Both the position numbers and the translations under genes were made by a program. The notes under the pieces are model-generated. The model worked only from the letters and a program-made list of their open reading frames with translations. It was not told where the DNA came from and made no database searches. From the NCBI GenBank assembly GCA_002345725.1, contig DDWP01000092.1:1-7537 (forward strand): DNA of 7,537 nucleotides. Reading direction: 5' to 3'. This document shows positions 1-5,404 of the stretch, piece after piece; positions within the stretch are counted from its first letter, which is position 1, and every line of letters begins with the position of its first letter. The stretch is from Candidatus Shapirobacteria bacterium UBA2283 (GTDB taxonomy: Bacteria > Patescibacteriota > Microgenomatia > UBA12405).

Positions 1-2
1 TA

Positions 3-134
3 CAGCAAGTACAGCCAGGATTATCAATAACCGGTGAGATAGTCTTCGACTTACCAGATGATGCAACTGACCTTAAATTATTAGTAAAGGGAAGTATGTT
101 CGGGACTGAAAAACAAATATCTCTGACAAAATAA
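3..134 (+). CDS. 3' end of a DUF4352-like secreted protein (partial)
   Basis: This is an open frame entering from the left edge and ending at TAA, giving the last 43 residues of a protein whose start is outside the window. The tail reads from QQVQPGLSITGEIVFDLP to the C-terminal ISLTK. A proline-glycine turn, then a G-x-(I/L)-V-F-D-(L/V)-P strand followed by an acidic stretch and a hydrophobic strand, is what the last beta strands of DUF4352 (immunoprotective extracellular, often lipoprotein) domains look like. Only this short tail supports the family call, so any N-terminal lipobox or membrane anchor cannot be judged. The reading frame itself is well supported because the other two forward frames stop within about 40 bases. 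A hairpin terminator begins 20 bases after the stop. Confidence 0.6.
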   Translation, partial: QQVQPGLSITGEIVFDLPDDATDLKLLVKGSMFGTEKQISLTK

Positions 135-153
135 TAAGAAGATATTAAAAATT

Positions 154-183
154 AAACCCTCTGAGAAATCGGAGGGTTTTGGG
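154..183. terminator. Bidirectional intrinsic terminator
   Basis: An 11-base-pair stem (154-164 with 169-179, one G-T wobble) closes a GAAA tetraloop. On the + strand the stem runs directly into TTTT, then GGGTTT. On the - strand it is followed by a run of mostly T. It sits between the partial + strand gene ending at 134 and the - strand gene ending at 185, so it can end transcription from both sides. Confidence 0.85.
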
Positions 184-184
184 T

Positions 185-676
185 TTAGGGCATAAACATA
201 TAGTTATATTCGTCGTTAGGACCAAAGTAGTGTCCTTTATTTAGTAGAGTATCGGCCAATTCCCAAGCGGTCATGTTTTCCGAAATCCGGTAACTGGCAA
301 CAATATCAATCGAGCCATTTTTACCAACCAACAATGATCCTGGGTTTCCTTGAGTAGTATCTTTTGTATTTTCCAAAGCATACATTAATGCTTTTTCATT
401 CCTGATGAAACCATAATATTGAAGGTTGCTTACGATTGCCTCTAGTGTAGAGCCTTTACCGGGTCGAAAATCTACAGTCTCACTTTGTTTTTGCCTTTCT
501 AAATCACTTTGAGTAAATCTAAGTTTTTCAACAAAATAATCCTCGGCTTTTTTAGTTGAGTTCCAACTTTTTCCTGGAGCTTTAAAGTCTTCGTTGGGAA
601 TTTTGTTGAAGTTTAAATAAGTTGCCACAGAAATTCCGACAATAATTAAGATTATGACTACAAAATGTTTCTTCAC
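185..676 (-). CDS. Membrane-anchored MltG/YceG-type LysM-like protein without catalytic domain
   Basis: This 163-residue protein starts at GTG. Residues 4-21 are a single hydrophobic N-terminal segment (signal anchor), then a charged linker leads to the outer face. Residues about 68-102 (VDFRPGKGSTLEAIVSNLQYYGFI) and about 124-150 (IVASYRISENMTAWELADTLLNKG) are two units of the pattern 'ligand strand, G-x-S/T, I/L-x-x-x-L, G-F/H'. That pattern matches the LysM-like region that precedes the catalytic domain of the endolytic murein transglycosylase MltG (YceG). MltG is about 340 residues; this protein ends just after the second repeat and has no transglycosylase domain or catalytic glutamate region. 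A role in binding cell-wall glycan or as a partner of a full MltG is an inference. The GTG start follows a perfect TATAAT by seven bases (684-689), so the mRNA is probably leaderless and the gene has its own promoter. Confidence 0.7.
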   Translation of the reverse strand: MKKHFVVIILIIVGISVATYLNFNKIPNEDFKAPGKSWNSTKKAEDYFVEKLRFTQSDLERQKQSETVDFRPGKGSTLEAIVSNLQYYGFIRNEKALMYALENTKDTTQGNPGSLLVGKNGSIDIVASYRISENMTAWELADTLLNKGHYFGPNDEYNYMFMP

Positions 677-683
677 TATTGGA

Positions 684-689
684 ATTATA
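684..689 (-). promoter_or_regulatory. -10 box of the LysM-like gene
   Basis: A perfect TATAAT on the - strand lies seven bases before the GTG start at 676. I see no convincing -35 hexamer at 16-18 bases, and no TGn extension. The spacing puts the transcript start at or next to the start codon. Confidence 0.55.
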
Positions 690-721
690 AGCCAAAATCT
701 GGCAATTGATATTTACAACAA

Positions 722-1321
722 TCATTGTTCATTACCTGTATATGCTTCGTAACCTTCTCTCCACAAAATAACGACGAAGAATAATCCCGCGAGTGGATCT
801 ACCCACCATAAACCAAAGAAGTAATTAACTCCCAATGCGATTAGAAGGACAGCGGACATCCAAGCGCTGGCATACGACTCCATAGAATCTGATAATAAAC
901 TTTGTGAATTTAATAGTTTTCCTGTCTGGTGTTTGAGATGAGCCATTATAGGCATAACAATTATTGACAAGATGGCGATACCTATTCCTAGTAAACTCGG
1001 TTCAATTACTTCATGAAAAATAAGTTTTTTTATCGCTTCATATAACACATAGGCTCCCAAGATAAAGAAAGTATGGGCGACTAGTTTCTGAGCTTTCCTA
1101 TCTATGATATGCTCCTGTTGTTTTGATTGGCATTTGTGTTTGAACCGCCAAATCATCACTATACCCGATAGCATTTCGATAACACTATCCAAACCAAACC
1201 CAATTAAGGCGATGCTCCCTGTAATTACACCTAATCCAATTGATATAATTTCTTCTGCAAGATGATACCCAACATTCATGTAAGACAGCATCAGAGCTCG
1301 TTTTTGTAAGTTATTTTTCAT
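722..1321 (-). CDS. Short CDF-superfamily (TMEM163-like) metal transporter
   Basis: This is an integral membrane protein of 199 residues with about six hydrophobic segments and almost nothing outside the membrane. Residues 33-60 (ITGSIALIGFGLDSVIEMLSG, then IVMIWRF) match the second membrane helix of cation diffusion facilitators, in the 'GFGLDS..E..S....WR' version typical of small bacterial cation transporters and of TMEM163. The canonical CDF D-x3-D here is D45-x3-E49, and the usual H-x3-D of helix 5 is E148-x3-S152 (in SDSMESYASAWMS). The C-terminal end WWVDPLAG...WREGYEAYTGN is also family-typical. The cytoplasmic metal-binding domain of classical CDF proteins (about 300 residues) is absent. 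Zinc or a similar divalent ion is the likely substrate by family and by the divergent ArsR-ATPase neighbours, but direction and ion are not shown. I chose ATG at 1321; an in-frame TTG at 1336 would add five residues and runs through likely promoter DNA. Confidence 0.82.
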   Translation of the reverse strand: MKNNLQKRALMLSYMNVGYHLAEEIISIGLGVITGSIALIGFGLDSVIEMLSGIVMIWRFKHKCQSKQQEHIIDRKAQKLVAHTFFILGAYVLYEAIKKLIFHEVIEPSLLGIGIAILSIIVMPIMAHLKHQTGKLLNSQSLLSDSMESYASAWMSAVLLIALGVNYFFGLWWVDPLAGLFFVVILWREGYEAYTGNEQ

Positions 1322-1335
1322 TATTTTAAGTACCA

Positions 1336-1362
1336 ATCTTATCTAATATTACCATTTGACAA
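1336..1362 (-). promoter_or_regulatory. Probable promoter of the small CDF transporter
   Basis: On the - strand TTGTCA (1357-1362) is followed after 15 bases by TAAGAT (1336-1341), 14 bases before the ATG at 1321. The -35 hexamer overlaps the oppositely directed -35 of the arsR-type gene. The spacer is short and the -10 matches only four of six positions, so this is tentative. Confidence 0.35.
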
Positions 1363-1385
1363 ATATAAGCATATATTGATATATT
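1356..1385 (+). promoter_or_regulatory. Promoter of the ArsR-ATPase operon
   Basis: A perfect TTGACA (1356-1361), an 18-base spacer and TATATT (1380-1385) make a good sigma-70-type promoter. The -10 ends seven bases before the ATG at 1393, so transcription would begin at or next to the start codon and the earlier ATG at 1387 would not be in the message. Confidence 0.65.
1362..1377. promoter_or_regulatory. Candidate ArsR-family operator
   Basis: AATATA (1362-1367) and TATATT (1372-1377) are inverted repeats around AGCA, so 14 of 16 positions are symmetric. The site fills most of the spacer of the arsR-type promoter and touches the shared -35 region, where a bound SmtB/CmtR-type repressor would block polymerase. 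AT-rich DNA forms such symmetry by chance, so this is a candidate only. Confidence 0.4.
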
Positions 1386-1392
1386 TATGATT

Positions 1393-1713
1393 ATGACATT
1401 AAATTCATCTCAATTGCAACTGGAGGCAAAATTATTTAAAGGATTTGGTGATCCGTCACGGTTGGCAATAATAGAGTCAGTCTCTAAGAAACCGTTGACT
1501 GTTACTGAAATAGTTGATGCTACAGGGCTATCTCAACCAAATGTGTCAATGCATTTAGCCTGTCTTCTTGACTGTGGATTGGTACTTAACAGAAAAGACG
1601 GACGCAATTCGTTTTATGAGCTATCAGGATCAGAGGTAAAGAAAGTAACAAGTTTGGCTCAAAAAATTGTCAGCCAACACTCCAAACAATTATTTGAATG
1701 TACAAGGTATTAA
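1393..1713 (+). CDS. ArsR/SmtB-family metal-sensing repressor, CmtR-like cysteine set
   Basis: This is a winged-helix repressor of 106 residues from the ATG at 1393 (an ATG two codons upstream at 1387 is possible). The core is typical of the family: LFKGFGDPSRLAIIE, then the helix-turn-helix LTVTEIVDATGLSQPNVSMHLACL, then the wing NRKDGRNSFYEL. Within the recognition helix region, HLACLLDCGLV places cysteines at 57 and 61, and a third cysteine lies at 103 in the C-terminal tail FECTRY. Mycobacterium tuberculosis CmtR binds cadmium and lead through Cys57, Cys61 and Cys102, and contains the same H-L-x-C-L-x-x-C-G-L-V pattern. The ArsR3-type CVC motif and the SmtB alpha-5 D-x-H...H-x-x-E zinc site are not seen. 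I infer a cadmium/lead (possibly zinc) sensor that releases DNA on metal binding. It precedes the ATPase gene by 15 bases and presumably represses both, and perhaps the divergent transporter. Confidence 0.88.
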   Translation: MTLNSSQLQLEAKLFKGFGDPSRLAIIESVSKKPLTVTEIVDATGLSQPNVSMHLACLLDCGLVLNRKDGRNSFYELSGSEVKKVTSLAQKIVSQHSKQLFECTRY

Positions 1714-1728
1714 ATATTAAAAAAACAT

Positions 1729-3624
1729 ATGTGTAATACAACAGAAGAAAATAACTCAGTTGACTACAAATGGTATACCTATCCCCAAATGCGTAATGCC
1801 CTTATCTCGGGTGGAATTATTGGTATTACACTTGTACTTGCCAAGATCGGAATCTTACCTGAGTTTATCTCCATCATCATGTACGTTGTGGCAGCCGGGA
1901 TTGGTGGTTTCTATTGGATGAGAGAAGGCCTTGAAGAATTTATCCATGAAAAGGAAATCGGAATCGAGATACTTATGTTTGCTGCTGCTATCGGATCCGG
2001 AATTCTAGGTTTATGGGAGGAGGCAGCGCTTCTGGTTTTTATCTATGGTGCAGCTGAAGGTTTGGAAGGTTATACGTTTGCCAAAACCAGAGCCTCAATC
2101 CGGAAGCTTTTAGATTTAGCACCAAAGGAAGCCCGGGTAGTACGACACGGGATAGAAACTATCATTCTCGCCACAGAACTGGAACTGAATGATATTTTCA
2201 TTGTCCGTCCAAGTCAGTCTATACCAACTGATGGGGTAATTATTGAGGGCGAATCGAGTGTCAATGAAGCGCCAGTAACTGGAGAGTCATTGCCTGTTGA
2301 AAAACTGAAAGGAATGAAAGTTTACGCGGCAACTATTAATCAGGAAGGTCTGCTTAAAGTTAAAGTCACTGCCGTATTTGCCAATAACACACTATCAAAA
2401 ATGGTCCATATGGTCGAAGAAGCCCAAGAAAAGAAGGGTAAGTCACAAGTATTTATTGAAAAATTTGGTAAACGCTATTCTCCAATCGTGCTGGTATCTG
2501 GATTAGCTCTCATGATTATTCCCCCGCTTTTTGGATTATCATTTCCATTTTGGGCGGAGCGAGCTATTGTCTTTTTAGTGGCCGCTGCTCCATGTGCTTT
2601 AGTTATGTCTACACCAGTCGCCATCTCTGCCGGAATTGGAGTAGCTGGTAAAAATGGTGTTCTCATTAAAGGTGGACGACACTTGGAGAATCTCGGGAAA
2701 ATCAAAGTAGTTGCCTTCGACAAAACCGGTACCTTAACTTTAGGCAGACCGATAGTTACTGATATTGTGTCAATCAATGGAGATGATAAAGATATTCTGA
2801 AGTTGGCAGCCAATATTGAACAGCACTCTGAACACCCACTAGCTAAGGCAGTAGTGGCAAAAGCCAAGGAATTAAATATTAAATTAAGGGATGTGACCGA
2901 CTTTAAATCACTAACGGGGGCCGGAGCGATAGCTACAATTGAAGGAAGAAAAATTAAGGTTGGTAAGGAAGAGTTGTTTGAAAGTATCGACCAAGAACTT
3001 CATATCAAGTCAGACAAATTTCTTAAAGAAGGGAAAACCGTAATTTACATCGGAACTGACAAGAAAATGCTTGGGGCAATCGCAATTCGTGATGAAATCC
3101 GTCCTAATGTAGTCCAAGCCATCAAGGACTTACATAACCTAGGGGTAAAAGTGTTTATGTTAACCGGAGATAATGAAATTACAGCTCAAGCCATTGCTAA
3201 GGAGATTGGAATTCATGAGGTAAAAGCGGGTCTAAAACCTGAGGATAAATTGACCATTATCAATGAGTTAAAGAAAAAATATTTGGGTGTCGCTATGGTA
3301 GGAGACGGAATTAATGATACTCCAGCCTTAGCAGCTGCTCATGTAGGAATAGCTATGGGTGCCGTGGGAACTGATGCTGCGATTGAAGCAGCAGATGTGG
3401 CTCTTATGGGAGATGACATTACCAAAATTGCCTACGCTATCGAATTGGGTCAAAAATCAAGATCTATAAGTCAACAAAATATTGTGTTCTCATTATTGCA
3501 ATTGGCGGTGTTAATTCCATCGGCTCTGATAGGTATTATGACCATCACCATTGCTGTGGTCGTTCATGAGACCGGAGAATTACTGGCAATAGCAAATGGA
3601 TTGCGGGTAGCGAAAACTAAATAA
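1729..3624 (+). CDS. P1B-type heavy-metal-translocating ATPase
   Basis: This 631-residue membrane pump couples ATP hydrolysis to export of a soft or transition metal ion. All catalytic marks are present: TGES (184-187) in the actuator domain, DKTGT (331-335) with the phosphorylated Asp331, SEHP (367-370) and TGAG (396-399) in the nucleotide domain, TGDN (479-482) and GDGIND (525-530). Eight membrane segments are visible: four before the actuator domain (about 23-41, 45-63, 78-96, 98-116), two around 251-300 and two at 584-624. There is no N-terminal HMA domain. The membrane metal site is unusual: Ala287-Pro288-Cys289 replaces the common CPC/SPC, and the last helix carries HETGE (613-617), closer to the HEGxT of P1B-4 (CoaT/CtpD-type) pumps than to the D-x-G of ZntA; the ZntA helix-7 lysine aligns with Gln591. 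Substrate is therefore uncertain (Cd, Zn, Pb or Co are candidates); the CmtR-like regulator favours Cd/Pb. No Shine-Dalgarno sequence precedes the ATG, so translation probably relies on coupling to the regulator gene. Confidence 0.93.
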   Translation: MCNTTEENNSVDYKWYTYPQMRNALISGGIIGITLVLAKIGILPEFISIIMYVVAAGIGGFYWMREGLEEFIHEKEIGIEILMFAAAIGSGILGLWEEAALLVFIYGAAEGLEGYTFAKTRASIRKLLDLAPKEARVVRHGIETIILATELELNDIFIVRPSQSIPTDGVIIEGESSVNEAPVTGESLPVEKLKGMKVYAATINQEGLLKVKVTAVFANNTLSKMVHMVEEAQEKKGKSQVFIEKFGKRYSPIVLVSGLALMIIPPLFGLSFPFWAERAIVFLVAAAPCALVMSTPVAISAGIGVAGKNGVLIKGGRHLENLGKIKVVAFDKTGTLTLGRPIVTDIVSINGDDKDILKLAANIEQHSEHPLAKAVVAKAKELNIKLRDVTDFKSLTGAGAIATIEGRKIKVGKEELFESIDQELHIKSDKFLKEGKTVIYIGTDKKMLGAIAIRDEIRPNVVQAIKDLHNLGVKVFMLTGDNEITAQAIAKEIGIHEVKAGLKPEDKLTIINELKKKYLGVAMVGDGINDTPALAAAHVGIAMGAVGTDAAIEAADVALMGDDITKIAYAIELGQKSRSISQQNIVFSLLQLAVLIPSALIGIMTITIAVVVHETGELLAIANGLRVAKTK

Positions 3625-3663
3625 TATAAGAAAGAAGAGTTGATTTAGACTAAACCAATCAAC
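3625..3663 (-). terminator. Possible weak terminator of the flippase gene
   Basis: A seven-base-pair stem (3639-3645 with 3657-3663, GTTGATT/AATCAAC) with an 11-base loop overlaps the flippase stop codon. On the - strand it is followed by TCTTCTTTCTT. The stem is AT-rich and weak, so the call is tentative; nothing better is visible in the 20-base gap between the two convergent genes. Confidence 0.3.
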
Positions 3664-4892
3664 TTATCGTTATGATTTGATTTAAACAACCTCCATCCGA
3701 AAAGTGTCACCATAAATGCCTCAGTTATAACTGTTACCCAAGCTCCGGCAATCATTCCAAAACGTGGAATTAGATATACATTGAGTCCTGTATTTATTAA
3801 CAAGGCTACTATTGCTATTAGTAATAAATATTTTTGATTACCCTTGGCTATTAATCTAAATCCAAGAACATGACCAAAATAGGCAAAAACTATTGCAAAT
3901 GATAAGACCTTTAAAACAGGTACAGCTGCCAAATATTCTTTACCAGCTAAAAGGTTAATCATTAATGGAGCAAAAAAATATACGAGCGGTACTATTCCAA
4001 GAAGCATGAGTCCAGCTACACATAAAGTTTTTTTAGTAATATTTTTATGCTCATTTTTGGACATTGCCGGAAATACAGAAGAAACCAAAAAATATGCAGG
4101 TATAACTAAGTTGCTATATATTTTATAAGCTAGTCCATATTGAGCAACATTAATTTCTCCCCAAAAATGTCTGATTAGAGTTGCGTCAATAGCTCGATCA
4201 TAAGCTGTAAAAATTAACATATATAGACCTATTGGCCAACTTTCATATAATATTTTTTTGATCAAAAGCCAGTCGATTTGTTTTGTAAACTTAAAATTAT
4301 AATCGGAAAAGTGGAAATTAATTAATTTCCAACCTATACACAGGCTAATAATTCTACTAAGCAAGTATCCACTAAAAACCAAACCTAGATTCAAATATTT
4401 TCCAAAAATTAAGATAAAAATAAAAAAACCAGCAGGATAAACAATATCAATAATTGTTTTTAGGTCAAGCCTAGATCCGCTTTGAAAAATAATTTCCTCG
4501 TCACCCGCAACACTGGTAAGCCAAGACATGGATAAGGCCACTAAAGACCAAAACCTAAATCCCTCAAAACCGGGATACAAAAAGACCATCAATAACCCAA
4601 AAAAGAAAGCCACTCCTGTCATTATTTTTCTTAAAAGAGCAATATTTATCCATATTTTCTTTCTACTTTCCACATCTTTTGCAGCCGATATTTCCCGAAC
4701 CCCATTAGTACGCGTCCCAAAATCAGCTACTGAATCGACTAGCAGAAATATTGACGAAACGAAAGTTAACAAACCATAATCATTCAATCCCAACTTTCGG
4801 GTTAGCCATGCGGTTGTTCCTAAACTAATAAAGATAGTAATTATCTTGCCGAAAGTTTGGATAGAAGTATATTTGATCAACTGTTTTAACAC
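3645..4892 (-). CDS. Wzx/RfbX-type polysaccharide flippase (MOP superfamily)
   Basis: This 415-residue protein is almost entirely hydrophobic helices (about 12) joined by short basic loops. The N-terminus TFGKIITIFISLGTTAWLTRKLGLNDYGLLTF, then D-F-G-T-R-x-N-G-V-R-E-I, is the hallmark of the PST/RfbX group, which flips lipid-linked oligosaccharide units across the cytoplasmic membrane. The later G-x-x-L..R.IAKGNQKYLL and LN-x-YLIPRFG-x-x-GAW motifs also fit this family. Length is in the usual 400-480 range. The start codon is GTG; a -10-like TAAAAT lies six bases upstream. No glycosyltransferase, polymerase or other surface-glycan gene is next to it, so it appears as a single gene placed between two metal modules. 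The gene looks richer in A+T than the ATPase gene. Which glycan it moves cannot be told. Confidence 0.88.
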   Translation of the reverse strand: MLKQLIKYTSIQTFGKIITIFISLGTTAWLTRKLGLNDYGLLTFVSSIFLLVDSVADFGTRTNGVREISAAKDVESRKKIWINIALLRKIMTGVAFFFGLLMVFLYPGFEGFRFWSLVALSMSWLTSVAGDEEIIFQSGSRLDLKTIIDIVYPAGFFIFILIFGKYLNLGLVFSGYLLSRIISLCIGWKLINFHFSDYNFKFTKQIDWLLIKKILYESWPIGLYMLIFTAYDRAIDATLIRHFWGEINVAQYGLAYKIYSNLVIPAYFLVSSVFPAMSKNEHKNITKKTLCVAGLMLLGIVPLVYFFAPLMINLLAGKEYLAAVPVLKVLSFAIVFAYFGHVLGFRLIAKGNQKYLLLIAIVALLINTGLNVYLIPRFGMIAGAWVTVITEAFMVTLFGWRLFKSNHNDKLIGLV

Positions 4893-4898
4893 GTATTT

Positions 4899-4904
4899 AT
4901 TTTA
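4899..4904 (-). promoter_or_regulatory. -10 box of the flippase gene
   Basis: TAAAAT on the - strand lies six bases before the GTG start at 4892. No clear -35 is seen in this AT-rich stretch. The spacing again points to a transcript starting at or very near the start codon. Confidence 0.4.
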
Positions 4905-4994
4905 TCAACGAATTATTAATAATACTAAAACGTAAAAGCTTCATTTATATATACTTATGTGTAAATCTATAGTAATAACGAATGGCAGTGGAGG

Positions 4995-5022
4995 TTGCAG
5001 ATATATTTTTAAGTGCTACACT
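4995..5022 (+). promoter_or_regulatory. Promoter of the BlaI-M56 operon
   Basis: TTGCAG (4995-5000), a 16-base spacer and TACACT (5017-5022) precede the ATG at 5030 by seven bases after the -10. The -10 hexamer is inside the operator core. The same -10 sequence at the same distance from the start occurs before the HMA-SafE gene. Confidence 0.6.
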
Positions 5023-5032
5023 ATGTAGTATG
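5014..5032. promoter_or_regulatory. BlaI/CopY-type operator 1 (autoregulatory)
   Basis: CTACA (5016-5020) and TGTAG (5024-5028) form an inverted repeat around three bases, the TACA/TGTA half-site pair known for BlaI, MecI and CopY operators. From 5016 to 5032 it is identical at 16 of 17 positions to the operator before the HMA-SafE gene. It covers the -10 hexamer and reaches the ATG, so repressor binding would exclude polymerase and close a negative feedback loop. Confidence 0.7.
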
Positions 5033-5404
5033 AAGCACGTAAGTACAAAAATGCTAGGTTCGCTACAAGCAAAAATAATGGATATCATCTGGAAAGCAGA
5101 ACGTCCATTAAAGCCAGCTGAAGTTCTGGAACAACTCGGTGAGGGTTACGCCTACACCACAGTTATGACAATTCTAAAGAGACTTTCTGAAAGAAAAATA
5201 CTAACTAGGAAAATGGAAGGTAAAGTTTATCTATATTCGCCAGTATCATGTCGAAAAGATTTTGTGGAAACAAACCTTAAAGATATTTTTGGTGATTTGG
5301 TAAATTCCTACGGAAAAACTGCCATCGCCAATTTTGTTGATGTCGTCAAAAATAACAAGGAAGATATGACTTTATTAAGGAAATATCTCGAATCTAACAA
5401 ATGA
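5030..5404 (+). CDS. BlaI/MecI/CopY-family transcriptional repressor
   Basis: This is a 124-residue winged-helix repressor. LGSLQAKIMDIIWKAERPLKPAEVLEQL starts the domain, AYTTVMTILKRLSERKIL (41-58) is the recognition helix region, and KVYLYSPV closes the wing. The C-terminal half is the dimerisation part of BlaI/MecI. The cysteine cluster of copper-binding CopY is absent (a single cysteine, Cys74), so the protein is unlikely to sense copper directly. Asn101-Phe102 occurs in IANFVDVV, matching the N101-F102 bond cut in staphylococcal BlaI and MecI when BlaR1/MecR1 is triggered. I chose ATG 5030, not the in-frame ATG 4982: the extra 16 codons would be the promoter and operator, 5030 fits the leaderless spacing, and it gives the standard length. 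The TGA stop overlaps the ATG of the M56 gene (ATGA), implying translational coupling. Predicted targets are its own operon and the HMA-SafE gene. Confidence 0.88.
   Translation: MKHVSTKMLGSLQAKIMDIIWKAERPLKPAEVLEQLGEGYAYTTVMTILKRLSERKILTRKMEGKVYLYSPVSCRKDFVETNLKDIFGDLVNSYGKTAIANFVDVVKNNKEDMTLLRKYLESNK

Noticed and set aside
1322..1336. TTG start at 1336 for the small CDF transporter
   Set aside because: It lies in probable promoter DNA, adds only MVLKI, and a normal ATG follows five codons later.
2475..2867. An open frame of 130 codons on the - strand inside the ATPase gene
   Set aside because: It lies antisense to the conserved APC and DKTGT region of a certain gene; its translation shows no domain and looks like a shadow of the coding strand.
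4528..4779. An open frame of 83 codons on the + strand inside the flippase gene
   Set aside because: It is antisense to the flippase coding sequence and its lysine/proline-rich translation resembles nothing I recognise.
4951..4966. A possible third, degenerate operator (ATACTTATGTGTAAAT) upstream of the BlaI-like gene
   Set aside because: Only the TGTGTA half resembles the operator; the left half-site is absent and the stretch is simply AT-rich.
4982..5029. N-terminal extension of the BlaI-like protein from ATG 4982
   Set aside because: These 16 codons (MAVEVADIFLSATLCS) coincide with the -35, -10 and operator, and the family begins near LGxLExxIM; ATG 5030 fits better.
5402..5404. Recoding of TGA as glycine, as in some Patescibacteria (SR1/Gracilibacteria)
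   Set aside because: TGA here ends the BlaI-like protein at its usual length and overlaps the next ATG, and no gene in the window needs an in-frame TGA to be read through.
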